Positions 32,484-40,779 of a stretch of 64,000 nt of DNA are shown piece after piece. The notes beneath the pieces are model-generated. The model saw only the letters and a list, made by a program, of their open reading frames with translations, was not told the DNA's origin and did not search any database. Numbering within the stretch: the stretch's first letter is position 1; the number at the start of each line of letters is the position of its first letter. The translations under genes were made by a program, and so were the position numbers. The stretch is from Ignavibacteriota bacterium (GTDB taxonomy: Bacteria; Bacteroidota; Ignavibacteria; Palsa-1295): NCBI GenBank assembly GCA_003151825.1, contig PLYO01000014.1, forward strand, positions 1 through 64,000, read 5' to 3'.

Positions 32484-33512
32484 ATGCTGAATTACATCTG
32501 GCTCTTTCTCATCGCAATCGCTATCTTCGTAGCCGTCGGGCGCGACGTGAGCGAGGAGACGAGCGACCGCTTTCGAAATAACGAGCCGATCGCGCTCCAC
32601 ATTGTGCCCGGAGCGATGAAAATCGCGGGGCCGAATCACTTTACTGGTACCGCCTTTCTCACAAAATCCGAGATTGCCCGATTTTATGGCGCTGATGAAG
32701 CGACGACGATAAAAGGCGATACCGTTTTATTTGCTGCCGATCTCCTTCAATCTCAGACGAATTCGAAATCGGGCGCGCTTACGCTCACGCTGCCCACGAA
32801 TGCTCCGCAAGTCATGGTGGATGCCGCATCCGCAGGCGGCGATGCAACGAAAATTATCGGGCAAGCCACAACTTCTCTCTTCGTCCAAAACACCACCCCC
32901 CAGCCCCCTCCTCTTGCAGAGGAGGGGGAGTTGAGGTTTATGCCACCCACGGTTCATTTCCGCATTCTTGCGAAAGTTGCAAACGATGGAATTTTGAAAG
33001 TTGCGGACACAGCGGTTACGCTCGCAATCGGTCTTATTGGCATAATGGCTCTGTGGCTTGGCATTATGAAGATCGCGGAGGCAGCGGGACTCGTGCTGCT
33101 GCTTGCGAAGATAGTCCGTCCGATCATGGTGCGGGTGTTCCCGGATGTTCCGCCCGATCATCCAGCGATGGGCGCGATGGTGATGAATATGGCGGCGAAT
33201 TTTCTCGGGCTTTCCAACGCCGCCACGCCGCTTGGGTTGAAAGCGATGGAAGAGTTGAACAAACTCAATCCCGTTGCCGGAACCGCAACGAACGCGATGT
33301 GCATGTTCCTAACAATTAATACGACGGCGCTTACGCTCGTGCCGGCGACCGTTATTGCCATTCGGCTGACACTTGGCTCTACCAATCCGACGGATATTAT
33401 CATGCCGACATTTTTGGCAACCTTTGTTAGTTTGATTCTTGGGATTTTATTTACGCGGTTTATTCAGAGGTTCTTCCCAATTCGAGCGACGGAAGGGACG
33501 GAAGCGACTTAA
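32484..33512 (+). CDS. spmA: SpmA-like nucleoside-recognition (Gate) membrane protein
   Basis: 342 residues from ATG 32484. The N-terminal helix is followed by a soluble insert, then the Gate domain: GIMALWLGIMKIAEAAGL, FPDVPPDHPAMGAMVMNMAANFLGLSNAATPLG and GTATNAMCMFLTINTT. In Bacillus SpmA acts with SpmB in spore dehydration, but the pair is widespread in non-spore-formers with unknown transport role. A palindrome (32904-32928) adds a PQPPPLAEEGEL insert in the soluble part. The stop codon abuts the spmB start. Confidence 0.88.
   Translation: MLNYIWLFLIAIAIFVAVGRDVSEETSDRFRNNEPIALHIVPGAMKIAGPNHFTGTAFLTKSEIARFYGADEATTIKGDTVLFAADLLQSQTNSKSGALTLTLPTNAPQVMVDAASAGGDATKIIGQATTSLFVQNTTPQPPPLAEEGELRFMPPTVHFRILAKVANDGILKVADTAVTLAIGLIGIMALWLGIMKIAEAAGLVLLLAKIVRPIMVRVFPDVPPDHPAMGAMVMNMAANFLGLSNAATPLGLKAMEELNKLNPVAGTATNAMCMFLTINTTALTLVPATVIAIRLTLGSTNPTDIIMPTFLATFVSLILGILFTRFIQRFFPIRATEGTEAT
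32904..32928. repeat. Coding palindrome in spmA, CCCCCTCCTC family
   Basis: CCCCCTCCTC, ttgca and GAGGAGGGGG form a perfect 10-bp stem inside the reading frame. It is a close relative of the nadA palindromes. Confidence 0.9.
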
Positions 33513-34061
33513 ATGGAAAGCACATTTATCGTAATCACCAAAATTCTTTCGAGCGCGGCGATACCGCTGATCGTGTTTGCAATCGTTGCGGTTGCGGCTA
33601 TTAGAAAGGTGAAGGTGTATGAGGAATTTGTCGAAGGTGCGAAGGATGGTTTCACGACGGCGGTGCGAATTATCCCCTATCTCGTCGCGATGCTGGTTGC
33701 TATCGGGATGTTCCGCGCCTCCGGCGCGATGGATATTCTCACGAAAGCCATCAGCCCTGTGACCGATGCACTTGGCTTCCCAAGCGAACTCATGCCACTT
33801 GCCATCATCCGCAATTTATCCGGCTCGGGTTCGCTTGGACTTATGACCGACATCATGAAAACCCACGGTCCCGATAGCTTCCTGGGCCGTCTTTCGGGCG
33901 CCATGATGGGAAGCCACGAAACGACATTTTACGTGCTTGCCGTGTATTTTGGCTCGGTCAATATCAGACGAACGCGCCACGCGCCGCTTGCCGGCATTTT
34001 TTCGGACGTGGTCGCGCTCGTTATGAGCGTGATTTTAGTGAAATGGCTGTTTCCGGGATAA
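33513..34061 (+). CDS. spmB: SpmB-like membrane protein
   Basis: 182 residues with four to five membrane helices and the Gate-domain signatures EGAKDGFTTAVRIIPYLVAMLVAIGMFRASGAMD, NLSGSGSLG and GSHETTFYVLAVYFGS. It starts immediately after the spmA stop, so the two are co-translated and probably form one membrane complex. Confidence 0.92.
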   Translation: MESTFIVITKILSSAAIPLIVFAIVAVAAIRKVKVYEEFVEGAKDGFTTAVRIIPYLVAMLVAIGMFRASGAMDILTKAISPVTDALGFPSELMPLAIIRNLSGSGSLGLMTDIMKTHGPDSFLGRLSGAMMGSHETTFYVLAVYFGSVNIRRTRHAPLAGIFSDVVALVMSVILVKWLFPG

Positions 34062-34099
34062 CGGATAGTGGAAAAGTGGATAGTTTTTAGAAAGGGTTT

Positions 34100-34486
34100 T
34101 TAGAGTGCATCCAAGCTTTTTCTCGTGCGAAAACTACCTTCGATGGTGTGCCATGCGACGATGGCCGGCTCGCCGAGGAGATAGCACAGGAACACAATCT
34201 TGCCATTAGCGCGGCGGTGCGGAAAGTCAATGAGGCCTTTGTCGAGGTCTTTTATTTGGATGCCCAGATCGTCCAATTCTGAGGCAATTTCGGCAAGTTG
34301 CTCCATCTCGAGCGGGAATGCCTTCTGGCCATTCGGCCCCATGCCGCCAAAGTATTGATGCCGGTGAACATCGTAGCCTTTGCGGTCGCAGAGAGCCTTG
34401 AGTTCGACCATTTCCGCAAGCTTTGTCCGGACTTCCGGCAGCGCAGCCTGCGCTTCTTCGAGGGTGAAGAGATGCTTGAATTCCAC
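34100..34486 (-). CDS. DUF2203 family protein
   Basis: 128 residues. FTLEEAQAALPEVRTKLAEMVELK, then ELDDLGIQIKDLDKGLIDFPHRRANGKIVFLCYLLGE and AWHTIEGSF.R are the family hallmarks. Mostly helical and soluble. Role unknown; it is convergent with spmB. Confidence 0.88.
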   Translation of the reverse strand: MEFKHLFTLEEAQAALPEVRTKLAEMVELKALCDRKGYDVHRHQYFGGMGPNGQKAFPLEMEQLAEIASELDDLGIQIKDLDKGLIDFPHRRANGKIVFLCYLLGEPAIVAWHTIEGSFRTRKSLDAL

Positions 34487-34654
34487 ATGATGAGAACAAA
34501 AGTTTGGCCAGTAATTAATCCCATCTCATTCTTTTCTCTGTTACAAGGGAGCCAAAAGCGCGTTATAATGAGCAGGTTACAACTGTTTATGACCGGGCTT
34601 GTAATTTAGAAGGTGCATTTAGCGTCTTTCTCTATATTGGAGACACTTATTAAA

Positions 34655-35329
34655 ATGACAATGATGATACTTAACCATAAAACCCAATTACGATTCTTTC
34701 TTTGTGTGACCGCCCTGCTCGTTACGGGCGCGGGAACGGCGAGTTCTCAGAGTTTAAGCGCACCCGGAGGCGGTGAAAAGCTCGTGGCGCTGAACGAGAA
34801 AGTAGGCCATAACCAGTTTATTTGGGAGAGCGACGCTCCACTCGAAAACACCAGGGGCACGAGCGAAGGCGTGACCGGCTCGCTTACCATAGACACCCGC
34901 GATCTCTCGAAAATCCGAGGCACTATTTCAACGCAGGTCTCCACGATGAAGACGGGCAACGAGACGCGCGACCATCATCTAAAAAGCTCGGAATGGCTCG
35001 ATGCCACGCATGATCCGCTCATTTCCTTTACGATCTCATCCATCGCAAATGTGACAACGAATGGGAACTCGGCAACCGGCACGGCGACCGGAAACTTCAC
35101 CATGCACGGCGTATCGAAACAACTTTCGATCCCCTTCCGCCTGACCTATGTACCGCAAAGCGCAAAAACGATGGAGCGCGCGCCGGGCGATCTCACGATG
35201 TTCGCGGCGGACTTCACGATCTCGCTCAAGGACTTCAATGTCGCGGGTCAGGAGGGGCTGATCGGCAGCAAAGTGGGCGAAAGCATAAAAGTTACCGCGC
35301 AGCTGTTTGGAAACGCGCTGCCAAAGTAG
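34655..35329 (+). CDS. YceI-family periplasmic lipid-binding protein
   Basis: 224 residues from ATG 34655 with a signal peptide (FFLCVTALLVTGAGTASSQ). The YceI lipocalin-like barrel is visible: HNQFIWESDAPLENTRGTSEGVTGSLTID, STMKTGNETRDHHLKSSEWLD, DPLISFTISSI, GNFTMHGVSKQLSIPF. Family members bind polyisoprenoids or amphiphiles in the periplasm. It is followed at 35351 by a small membrane protein, probably in the same unit. Confidence 0.9.
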   Translation: MTMMILNHKTQLRFFLCVTALLVTGAGTASSQSLSAPGGGEKLVALNEKVGHNQFIWESDAPLENTRGTSEGVTGSLTIDTRDLSKIRGTISTQVSTMKTGNETRDHHLKSSEWLDATHDPLISFTISSIANVTTNGNSATGTATGNFTMHGVSKQLSIPFRLTYVPQSAKTMERAPGDLTMFAADFTISLKDFNVAGQEGLIGSKVGESIKVTAQLFGNALPK

Positions 35330-35350
35330 TTTTTATATTATCCAATCCCT

Positions 35351-35638
35351 GTGAATACAAAACGAATTATTTCACTCCTCCTTTTCGCTATCGCCGCCAG
35401 CCTGCTCATTTGGTGGTTCGCAAGCGGGCATCACCCGTGGACGACTACGCAGAGCATGATCGAGGTAAAATCTACGGACGAACTTTTCGGCACGTCCGTC
35501 ACAACTCAGAAATGGGTCGATGATTTCACACCAGGGCTCGAATGGATTGGACCGATTGCCGGTGTCTTTGCAGGCGTGGGTTTGTGGCTGTGGATTTCGG
35601 CGGCCAGAAAAGCGCGGGATATAGCTGCGAAGGTTTAG
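35351..35638 (+). CDS. Small two-helix membrane protein
   Basis: 95 residues from GTG 35351: an N-terminal membrane helix (IISLLLFAIAASLLIWWFA), a soluble loop of about 45 residues and a second helix (IGPIAGVFAGVGLWLWIS) ending in a basic tail. It starts 21 bp after the YceI gene. No family recognised. Confidence 0.6.
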   Translation: MNTKRIISLLLFAIAASLLIWWFASGHHPWTTTQSMIEVKSTDELFGTSVTTQKWVDDFTPGLEWIGPIAGVFAGVGLWLWISAARKARDIAAKV

Positions 35639-37206
35639 CCCATCACGATCTCGACCATGACGCCAAACGCCTCCTCGAACATATCTTTTTTGTGCTCGAT
35701 GGCCCATATTTCGTGATCGCGGCGGCGGGAGCTTTGTAGCGTAAGCCGAACCTTGTCGCCACGCAGAGAAGCCTTAAAATTTTTGATGCGCGACTCATGG
35801 CTGCGGTCCATCGCATCGGCCAAACGAAGAATTCCTCCTAACATCCAGACGCGGCCCTGATCCTCCATGCCGAGACTGTTAAAAAATTCGTGGCTGGGCT
35901 TCGGAAACGCCCGCCGGTGGTAGCGCGCGATATTTGCAATGAGCTGCCGTTCGAGATCGGTGAACCCGGTCAGTTCCGAGTTCATAATGAGATACAAGGA
36001 ATGTTTATGGTGCGATTCCGGCGAAACCGCATAGCCAATCTCATGCAGGAGCGCGGCGGCAGCAAGCATCGTCCGGTCGTGCGGCTTCAAACCATGCAGC
36101 GAACGGAGCTGGTCGAAGAGCTTCGTGGCGATAAACGAAACGTGCTTTGCGTGCGCCGCTTCATACCCAAAATGCTCTCCCAACGCCTCGGCGCCCGCAA
36201 GGCGCGCATCGAGTTCCTTCGAGCGATAGCTGCGTAGTCCGTTCCATTCCGAAAGATGATCGAGCAGCACGCCTTCGCGAAGCCCGGAGTCGCATGTGGT
36301 GATGCGAGTGATTTTGAAGGCGCGCATGATCTGCTCCAAAATCTGCCCGCCTGCCACGATAATCTCCGCTCGCCGCTCCGAAATGCCCCGGATTTTTTTA
36401 CGTTCCGCCGTCGAGAGCGAAGCAAGGTGCAGATTGAAAGGGACCAGCGCGGTCCGCGTCATCGTAACGCTCGGCAAGGGGCCGGAAGAACGGCCATCGG
36501 AAATGGACTCGTTATCGGGATATGCCAGCGATTGAAACGCCGCGCCCATCGAAAGGATGGTTCCCGATGTGCCGGTCACCGTTTCCCACTTCATGCCTTT
36601 CATCTCGCGCATGGGCCGTTCAAGAGCGCCCTCGATCTCCCGCTGCATGGCCAGAAGTTCTTTGGGCTTTGGCGGATCGCTCGTAAGGAATTGCTCCGAA
36701 AGCCGCACCGCGCCGATCTTCATCGACTGGAGCATCAGCGCTTTCGCGCCGCGCATGAGCGAAAGCTCGGTCGAGCCGCCGCCGACATCGATATTGAGCA
36801 GCGTTTTTCCGCGCGGCGATTTCCCGTTTGTACCGCATCCCCGCGCAGCCGCGACGCCAATCAAGCGCGCTTCTTCCACGCCGGAAAGTACTTCTACGCG
36901 GATGCCCGTTCGGCTTTCGACTTCACGGATGAAGGCCTGCGCGTTGTCCGCTTCGCGGACCGAAGCCGTCGCAACCGCTAAAATTTGTTCCGCGCCAAGA
37001 TTTTGCGAGAGCGTCTTGAAGACACTGAGCGTCCTAATGGCCTGCACGATGGCCTCGCTCGATAGATGACCTTTCAGCAGCGTCTCGTGGCCCAAACGCA
37101 CCATCGACTTCTCACGCCGGAGCGGTAGCAGCGTGCCACTAGCAGCCGTCTCGGCCACGAGCAGCTTGATGGAATTCGACCCAATATCTATGGCGGCAAC
37201 TCTCAC
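35635..37206 (-). CDS. ppx: Exopolyphosphatase/pppGpp phosphatase with HD domain
   Basis: 523 residues from GTG 37206 (MRVAAIDIGSNSIKLLVAE). The N-terminal two thirds are the ASKHA-type Ppx/GppA fold (AIDIGSNSIKLL, VATASVREADNA, LLNIDVGGGSTELSL). The C-terminal third is an HD-like domain (AAALLHEIGYAVSPESHHKHS). Such proteins hydrolyse long polyphosphate and/or pppGpp. It follows two thymidylate-kinase-like genes and a CHAD gene on the same strand. A longer frame to 37290 overlaps the upstream gene. Confidence 0.93.
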   Translation of the reverse strand: MRVAAIDIGSNSIKLLVAETAASGTLLPLRREKSMVRLGHETLLKGHLSSEAIVQAIRTLSVFKTLSQNLGAEQILAVATASVREADNAQAFIREVESRTGIRVEVLSGVEEARLIGVAAARGCGTNGKSPRGKTLLNIDVGGGSTELSLMRGAKALMLQSMKIGAVRLSEQFLTSDPPKPKELLAMQREIEGALERPMREMKGMKWETVTGTSGTILSMGAAFQSLAYPDNESISDGRSSGPLPSVTMTRTALVPFNLHLASLSTAERKKIRGISERRAEIIVAGGQILEQIMRAFKITRITTCDSGLREGVLLDHLSEWNGLRSYRSKELDARLAGAEALGEHFGYEAAHAKHVSFIATKLFDQLRSLHGLKPHDRTMLAAAALLHEIGYAVSPESHHKHSLYLIMNSELTGFTDLERQLIANIARYHRRAFPKPSHEFFNSLGMEDQGRVWMLGGILRLADAMDRSHESRIKNFKASLRGDKVRLTLQSSRRRDHEIWAIEHKKDMFEEAFGVMVEIVMG

Positions 37207-37228
37207 GCGAAGCGCTCGATGTTTTCCA

Positions 37229-38038
37229 TTATGATTTCGAGACCTGTTTTTTATTTTGTACGCGAGGAACGTGTGTGCCGGATCCATCACTCATGCCGTT
37301 TCGAGGAGCAAGTGACATAGGTTCGGTAAGTCCCGTAGCATCCGAGGGCGCGTCAATCACGGCCGCGATCGCGCGGCGAAGGTCGGCAGAGACGCGCGCA
37401 ATCGAACGCGAGGAACGAATAACTTTGAACCCATATTCCGAAGTCATACGGTCAAACTCCTTCAAGAGCTTCGATTGATATGCGACGAAGCTATCGTAAA
37501 AATCCTCGCCAAAACCAACGTCCATCCCCGATTCCCAGTAATCGAACCCTTTGCCGGTTTCGAGCAATCGGAGCACAAGGTCGGAGATGGAATCGATGCG
37601 AAGATAAAAAATAGCATCCGGCACCAGCGCAATACGGTAAATATCGCGAACCCACTCGGGATCCATCCCTCGCGCCACAGCCCGGGCAATCGCGGAATAA
37701 ATATAGCGATCCGTGAGCACGATGAAACCGGCTTTCAGCGCAGGAATGATTTCGTTATCGAGCCGGTCGGCAAAATCCGTTGCATAAAAAAGCTGCATCG
37801 TCAGCTTGCCGAGTGTGTGCCCGGTCTTCGCCTCTTTGATGCCGCGTCCGGCGAGTTCCGAGCGCGTCATGCCCGTATCTGCGACCGCGTAGCCTTTCGC
37901 TTCGAGCCACGTCCGAAGCTCGGCGATATGCGTGGATCGGCCCACGCCGTCGGTGCCTTCGATCACGATGAGCTTGCCGGGATAGGGTTTGAGATCGACA
38001 TCCGGCAATGGCGTCCCATAAAATCGCATCGGTGTCAT
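37229..38038 (-). CDS. Thymidylate-kinase-like protein A (P-loop Lys replaced by Arg)
   Basis: 269 residues of the TMPK fold: IVIEGTDGVGRSTH, LFYATDFADRLDNEIIPAL, VLTDRYIYSAIARA and AIFYLRID. The Walker A Lys is an Arg (codon CGA at about 37949-37951), unlike protein B. The region normally holding the LID is long (about 60 residues) and a 35-residue low-complexity tail follows. It starts directly after the stop of protein B. A housekeeping dTMP kinase role is doubtful; a regulatory or polyphosphate-linked role is inferred only from neighbours. Confidence 0.78.
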   Translation of the reverse strand: MTPMRFYGTPLPDVDLKPYPGKLIVIEGTDGVGRSTHIAELRTWLEAKGYAVADTGMTRSELAGRGIKEAKTGHTLGKLTMQLFYATDFADRLDNEIIPALKAGFIVLTDRYIYSAIARAVARGMDPEWVRDIYRIALVPDAIFYLRIDSISDLVLRLLETGKGFDYWESGMDVGFGEDFYDSFVAYQSKLLKEFDRMTSEYGFKVIRSSRSIARVSADLRRAIAAVIDAPSDATGLTEPMSLAPRNGMSDGSGTHVPRVQNKKQVSKS

Positions 38039-38710
38039 TTAAAACTTCTTCAGTCCTTTCAGATGAGGTGTGATTAGCTTACGCATTTCCTGCTGTTGCT
38101 GCAAAATTGAGCGTGTTGCGTCGATAACGGTGAGGCCAAACTCGCTCACCATCTTATCGTATTCTTCGAGAATTTTTCCCTGGAACATACGAAAACTTTC
38201 TTCCTCATCGTCGGAAAATCCCCGATCCATGCCGGCCTCGTAGTATTTAAGTTCCGGGCGCCCGGAAAGAATGCGTTCGAGCGCCACTTCGAGCGGCGCG
38301 CGAAAGAAAAAGCGCACCGCCGGCTCGACCGCAAAACGATACACCTGCCGCACCCACTTCGGATCGCAGCCGCGCACGACATCGCGCGCAAAGGCCGTAT
38401 AAATATACCGATCCGCAAGGACGATCGCTCCCGCTTTGAGCGGCGGGATAATGTCGCGCTCCGTTCGGTCGGCGAAATCCGTCGCGTGAAGCAGCGAAAA
38501 CGTTGCCGGAGTAAAGAGCGTCTTTTTCTTCGCGCGTTTCGTCGTTTGCATGACAAGCGGCGAGGAATTCCATTCGGAAAAAATGACGGGATAGCCCTCG
38601 CTCTTCAGCCACTGATAGAGCAGCGCGAGCTGGGTGGATTTTCCACTGCCGTCGGTTCCTTCGACGACGAAGAGCCGGCCTGAAAATTTGTGATTACCGT
38701 AAGAGATCAT
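38039..38710 (-). CDS. Thymidylate-kinase-like protein B
   Basis: 223 residues with an intact P-loop (VVEGTDGSGKSTQ), the TMPK substrate segment (LHATDFADRTERDIIPPL), VLADRYIYTAFARD and a long LID-like segment (AGMDRGFSDDEEESFRMFQGK). It may phosphorylate dTMP or another nucleotide. It is paralogous to protein A and abuts it. Both share an extended C-terminal half (EEYDKMVSEFGLTVID) not typical of the short bacterial Tmk. Confidence 0.82.
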   Translation of the reverse strand: MISYGNHKFSGRLFVVEGTDGSGKSTQLALLYQWLKSEGYPVIFSEWNSSPLVMQTTKRAKKKTLFTPATFSLLHATDFADRTERDIIPPLKAGAIVLADRYIYTAFARDVVRGCDPKWVRQVYRFAVEPAVRFFFRAPLEVALERILSGRPELKYYEAGMDRGFSDDEEESFRMFQGKILEEYDKMVSEFGLTVIDATRSILQQQQEMRKLITPHLKGLKKF

Positions 38711-38757
38711 GTGTAACTGAAAGCCCTCGATTAGGGAAATGGATATGTGTTTAGCCT

Positions 38758-38905
38758 GTCATTCTGAGCGAAACCGAACGGAGCGAAGCGCGCATGATCG
38801 GTCATGCGCGGGAGTTCGGCGTAGTGAAGAATCTCTTGCCATTACGAGAGATCCTTCGACTCCGTTCGTCCCTCCTTCGTCGGGACGAACTCCGCTCAGG
38901 ATGAC
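38758..38905. repeat. MITE-like palindrome, GTCATTCTGAGC family
   Basis: Starts GTCATTCTGAGCG and ends CGCTCAGGATGAC, with inner GAAGAATCTC / GAGATCCTTC arms. It lies between the CHAD gene and protein B. Just outside it (38921-38936) is GAGTTTCCTTAAC, the same outer motif that flanks the GTCATTGCGAGG elements. Confidence 0.88.
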
Positions 38906-38978
38906 ATCCTATATTTATCAGAGTTTCCTTAACATCAGATGAAATAGTATTGAGTGTTAAATTATTATTATCAGATCA

Positions 38979-39905
38979 TCAGATTGTCTTGCTCGCATTC
39001 TTAGATAGGCCGCTCATCCACTTCTTGTTCCCGATGTCGCGAGCAGGCTGCCAGACTTTTGGAAATTTTCGGCGCGCTTTTTCCTCGATCCGCTGCTCGG
39101 TTTGGATAATTTCGTGAAGGCCGTTGGGGGCCACGGTTTTTCCCTCAAGCAAAAGCTCGACCGTCTTTGCCGCAACCTCGGCATCCTGCAACTGGCCGAG
39201 CGTGTCCTGCAATGTTTTCATCCGATCGATAAAGCGCAGAGCGTTTTTACGGTCCTTCGGATGAAAATCGCCGCTCATTAGTTCGGCGGCATACCGGATG
39301 CGTTTCCCCATTTTGCGAACGCGGTGGAATTCGGCAGCCGCATCGCGCTCGCGCAGCTTATCCGCCGATCGCGCAAGCTTTTTCCATGCTCGATTCAGCC
39401 TCGGAAGCAGAACTTCGAGCACCGGCCCGCCCGCTTCAAGCGTCACCTGCGGAGCACGCTGTCCCTCCCGCAAGCGATTCATGAGCGCATCATAACGCTC
39501 GCTTTGCAGCCCATCGCGCAGTGCCGCTTTTGCATCGCGATGACGCGCGGCAAGCACCGGGTCTATACTTCGGAGCGCAGCCTTGACTTCGGCATTCTCA
39601 TCCTCGACCGCATCGCGCAACCGCTCGCGAAGCACATCGAGATCGCGGACATTTCCCAGCAAATACGCCAGCCAGCGCAATTCCGATTCGAGTCCGGCGG
39701 CCCATTGTGCATCCGTAATATCGGCAAAGAGATGCAGAATCGCGCGAAGCCGCCGCGTACCAATACGCATCTGGTGGATCGGCTCCGCCTGAAACCGGGC
39801 CGCGCGCGCATGGTATTGCTCGATGGCCGCGAGCGATTCCGCGCAGCCGCTCCGCACAAGCTCGGCAGCCGATCGTGATGTATCCACAGTGCTTTTGCGG
39901 GCCAT
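38979..39905 (-). CDS. CHAD-domain protein
   Basis: 308 residues forming one CHAD domain: two helical bundles with conserved basic residues (MRIGTRRLRAILHLF, GNVRDLDVLRERL, FHRVRKMGKRIRYAAELM, LQDTLGQLQDAEVAA). CHAD domains bind inorganic polyphosphate and target proteins to polyphosphate granules. Its position upstream of two kinase-like genes and ppx, all on the minus strand, suggests a polyphosphate-related locus. Confidence 0.9.
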   Translation of the reverse strand: MARKSTVDTSRSAAELVRSGCAESLAAIEQYHARAARFQAEPIHQMRIGTRRLRAILHLFADITDAQWAAGLESELRWLAYLLGNVRDLDVLRERLRDAVEDENAEVKAALRSIDPVLAARHRDAKAALRDGLQSERYDALMNRLREGQRAPQVTLEAGGPVLEVLLPRLNRAWKKLARSADKLRERDAAAEFHRVRKMGKRIRYAAELMSGDFHPKDRKNALRFIDRMKTLQDTLGQLQDAEVAAKTVELLLEGKTVAPNGLHEIIQTEQRIEEKARRKFPKVWQPARDIGNKKWMSGLSKNASKTI

Positions 39906-39965
39906 TAGGAATGAAACAACAAAGCGCCCGTAGGATACTCCGGCAATTTCGGGCAGATCAAAGAT

Positions 39966-40616
39966 TTAATATTGGCCCATCGTAGGCCTACGAGTAGCAT
40001 TGAATTCCGTCAAATACAGCGGTTCCAGGGCATCCAGCGCCGCGCCGCTCACAAGCTCGGTCGATTTCGCCGTAAGGAACGACATCGTCACCAACGAAAG
40101 CGCGGCGAACGAAGGATGTGGGAGAAAGGATGAAGGATGAAGGAGGAAAAAATCATGGGCAAGGATTGGTTTGGGGGTAAGATCAGACAGCTCCGTGCTA
40201 CTGAGTAAACGAATTTCGCGTGGCGCATCTGAATTCGCCAAATAGAATAAATCCTGCCGGTAGCCGGGAGTAACGATGTAACCTCTATGTTCCGGATTGG
40301 CAGCATGAAGCACTTCGTGGAGCGTCATCGGCACAATGCCCGCGCCGCACGCGAGCGCCAAGCCTTTGGCAAACGATAGCCCGATGCGCAGTCCCGTAAA
40401 ACTTCCCGGCCCGATAATAATCCCAATGCGCGAGATGGCGGACGCAGCTATGCCTTCGCTTTGAAGAAGATTTGCGGCTTCCATCGCCAGCCGCGCATCG
40501 TGAATGCCCCGCTCGCCTTCCACGGCATCCGCATGGAACTCGTTCAGCAAAGCGCCATCGTCATCCGCCAGACCGATGGAAAGCTGAGAACTGGATGTAT
40601 CGAGCAATAAAATCAT
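39966..40616 (-). CDS. tsaB: tRNA threonylcarbamoyladenosine biosynthesis protein TsaB
   Basis: 216 residues of the ASKHA fold: LLLDTSSSQLSIGLAD, GIIIGPGSFTGLRIGLSFAKGLALA. It acts with TsaD and TsaE in the t6A modification of tRNA. tsaE lies nearby on the same strand, but tsaD is not in the window. A stretch encoding FFLLHPSSFLPHPSF is made of AGGATGA-like repeats (about 40107-40143) and looks like an in-frame insertion. Confidence 0.92.
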   Translation of the reverse strand: MILLLDTSSSQLSIGLADDDGALLNEFHADAVEGERGIHDARLAMEAANLLQSEGIAASAISRIGIIIGPGSFTGLRIGLSFAKGLALACGAGIVPMTLHEVLHAANPEHRGYIVTPGYRQDLFYLANSDAPREIRLLSSTELSDLTPKPILAHDFFLLHPSSFLPHPSFAALSLVTMSFLTAKSTELVSGAALDALEPLYLTEFNATRRPTMGQY

Positions 40617-40660
40617 TCTTTAACATGTTGCGGAAACTCCGATTAAGTTTTTTAAAGAGC

Positions 40661-40779
40661 GTCATTGCGAGGAAACCCCGGAGGGGTGACGAAGCAATCC
40701 CTTCAAATTAAGCTGAATCTCAACGGATTGCTTCGTCGCATGATTCTCCCTTCGGTCGAATCACGCTCCTCGCAATGAC
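40661..40779. repeat. MITE-like palindrome, GTCATTGCGAGG family (copy 2)
   Basis: Same ends (GTCATTGCGAGG / CTCGCAATGAC) and inner GAAGCAATCC / GGATTGCTTCG arms as the copy at 14541-14664. The left flank again has GGAAACTCCGATTAAG. Its right arm forms the last codons and stop codon of tsaE. Confidence 0.9.

Noticed and set aside
32484-34061. Evidence for sporulation
   Set aside because: spmA/spmB pairs are common in non-sporulating FCB bacteria, and no other sporulation gene is present.
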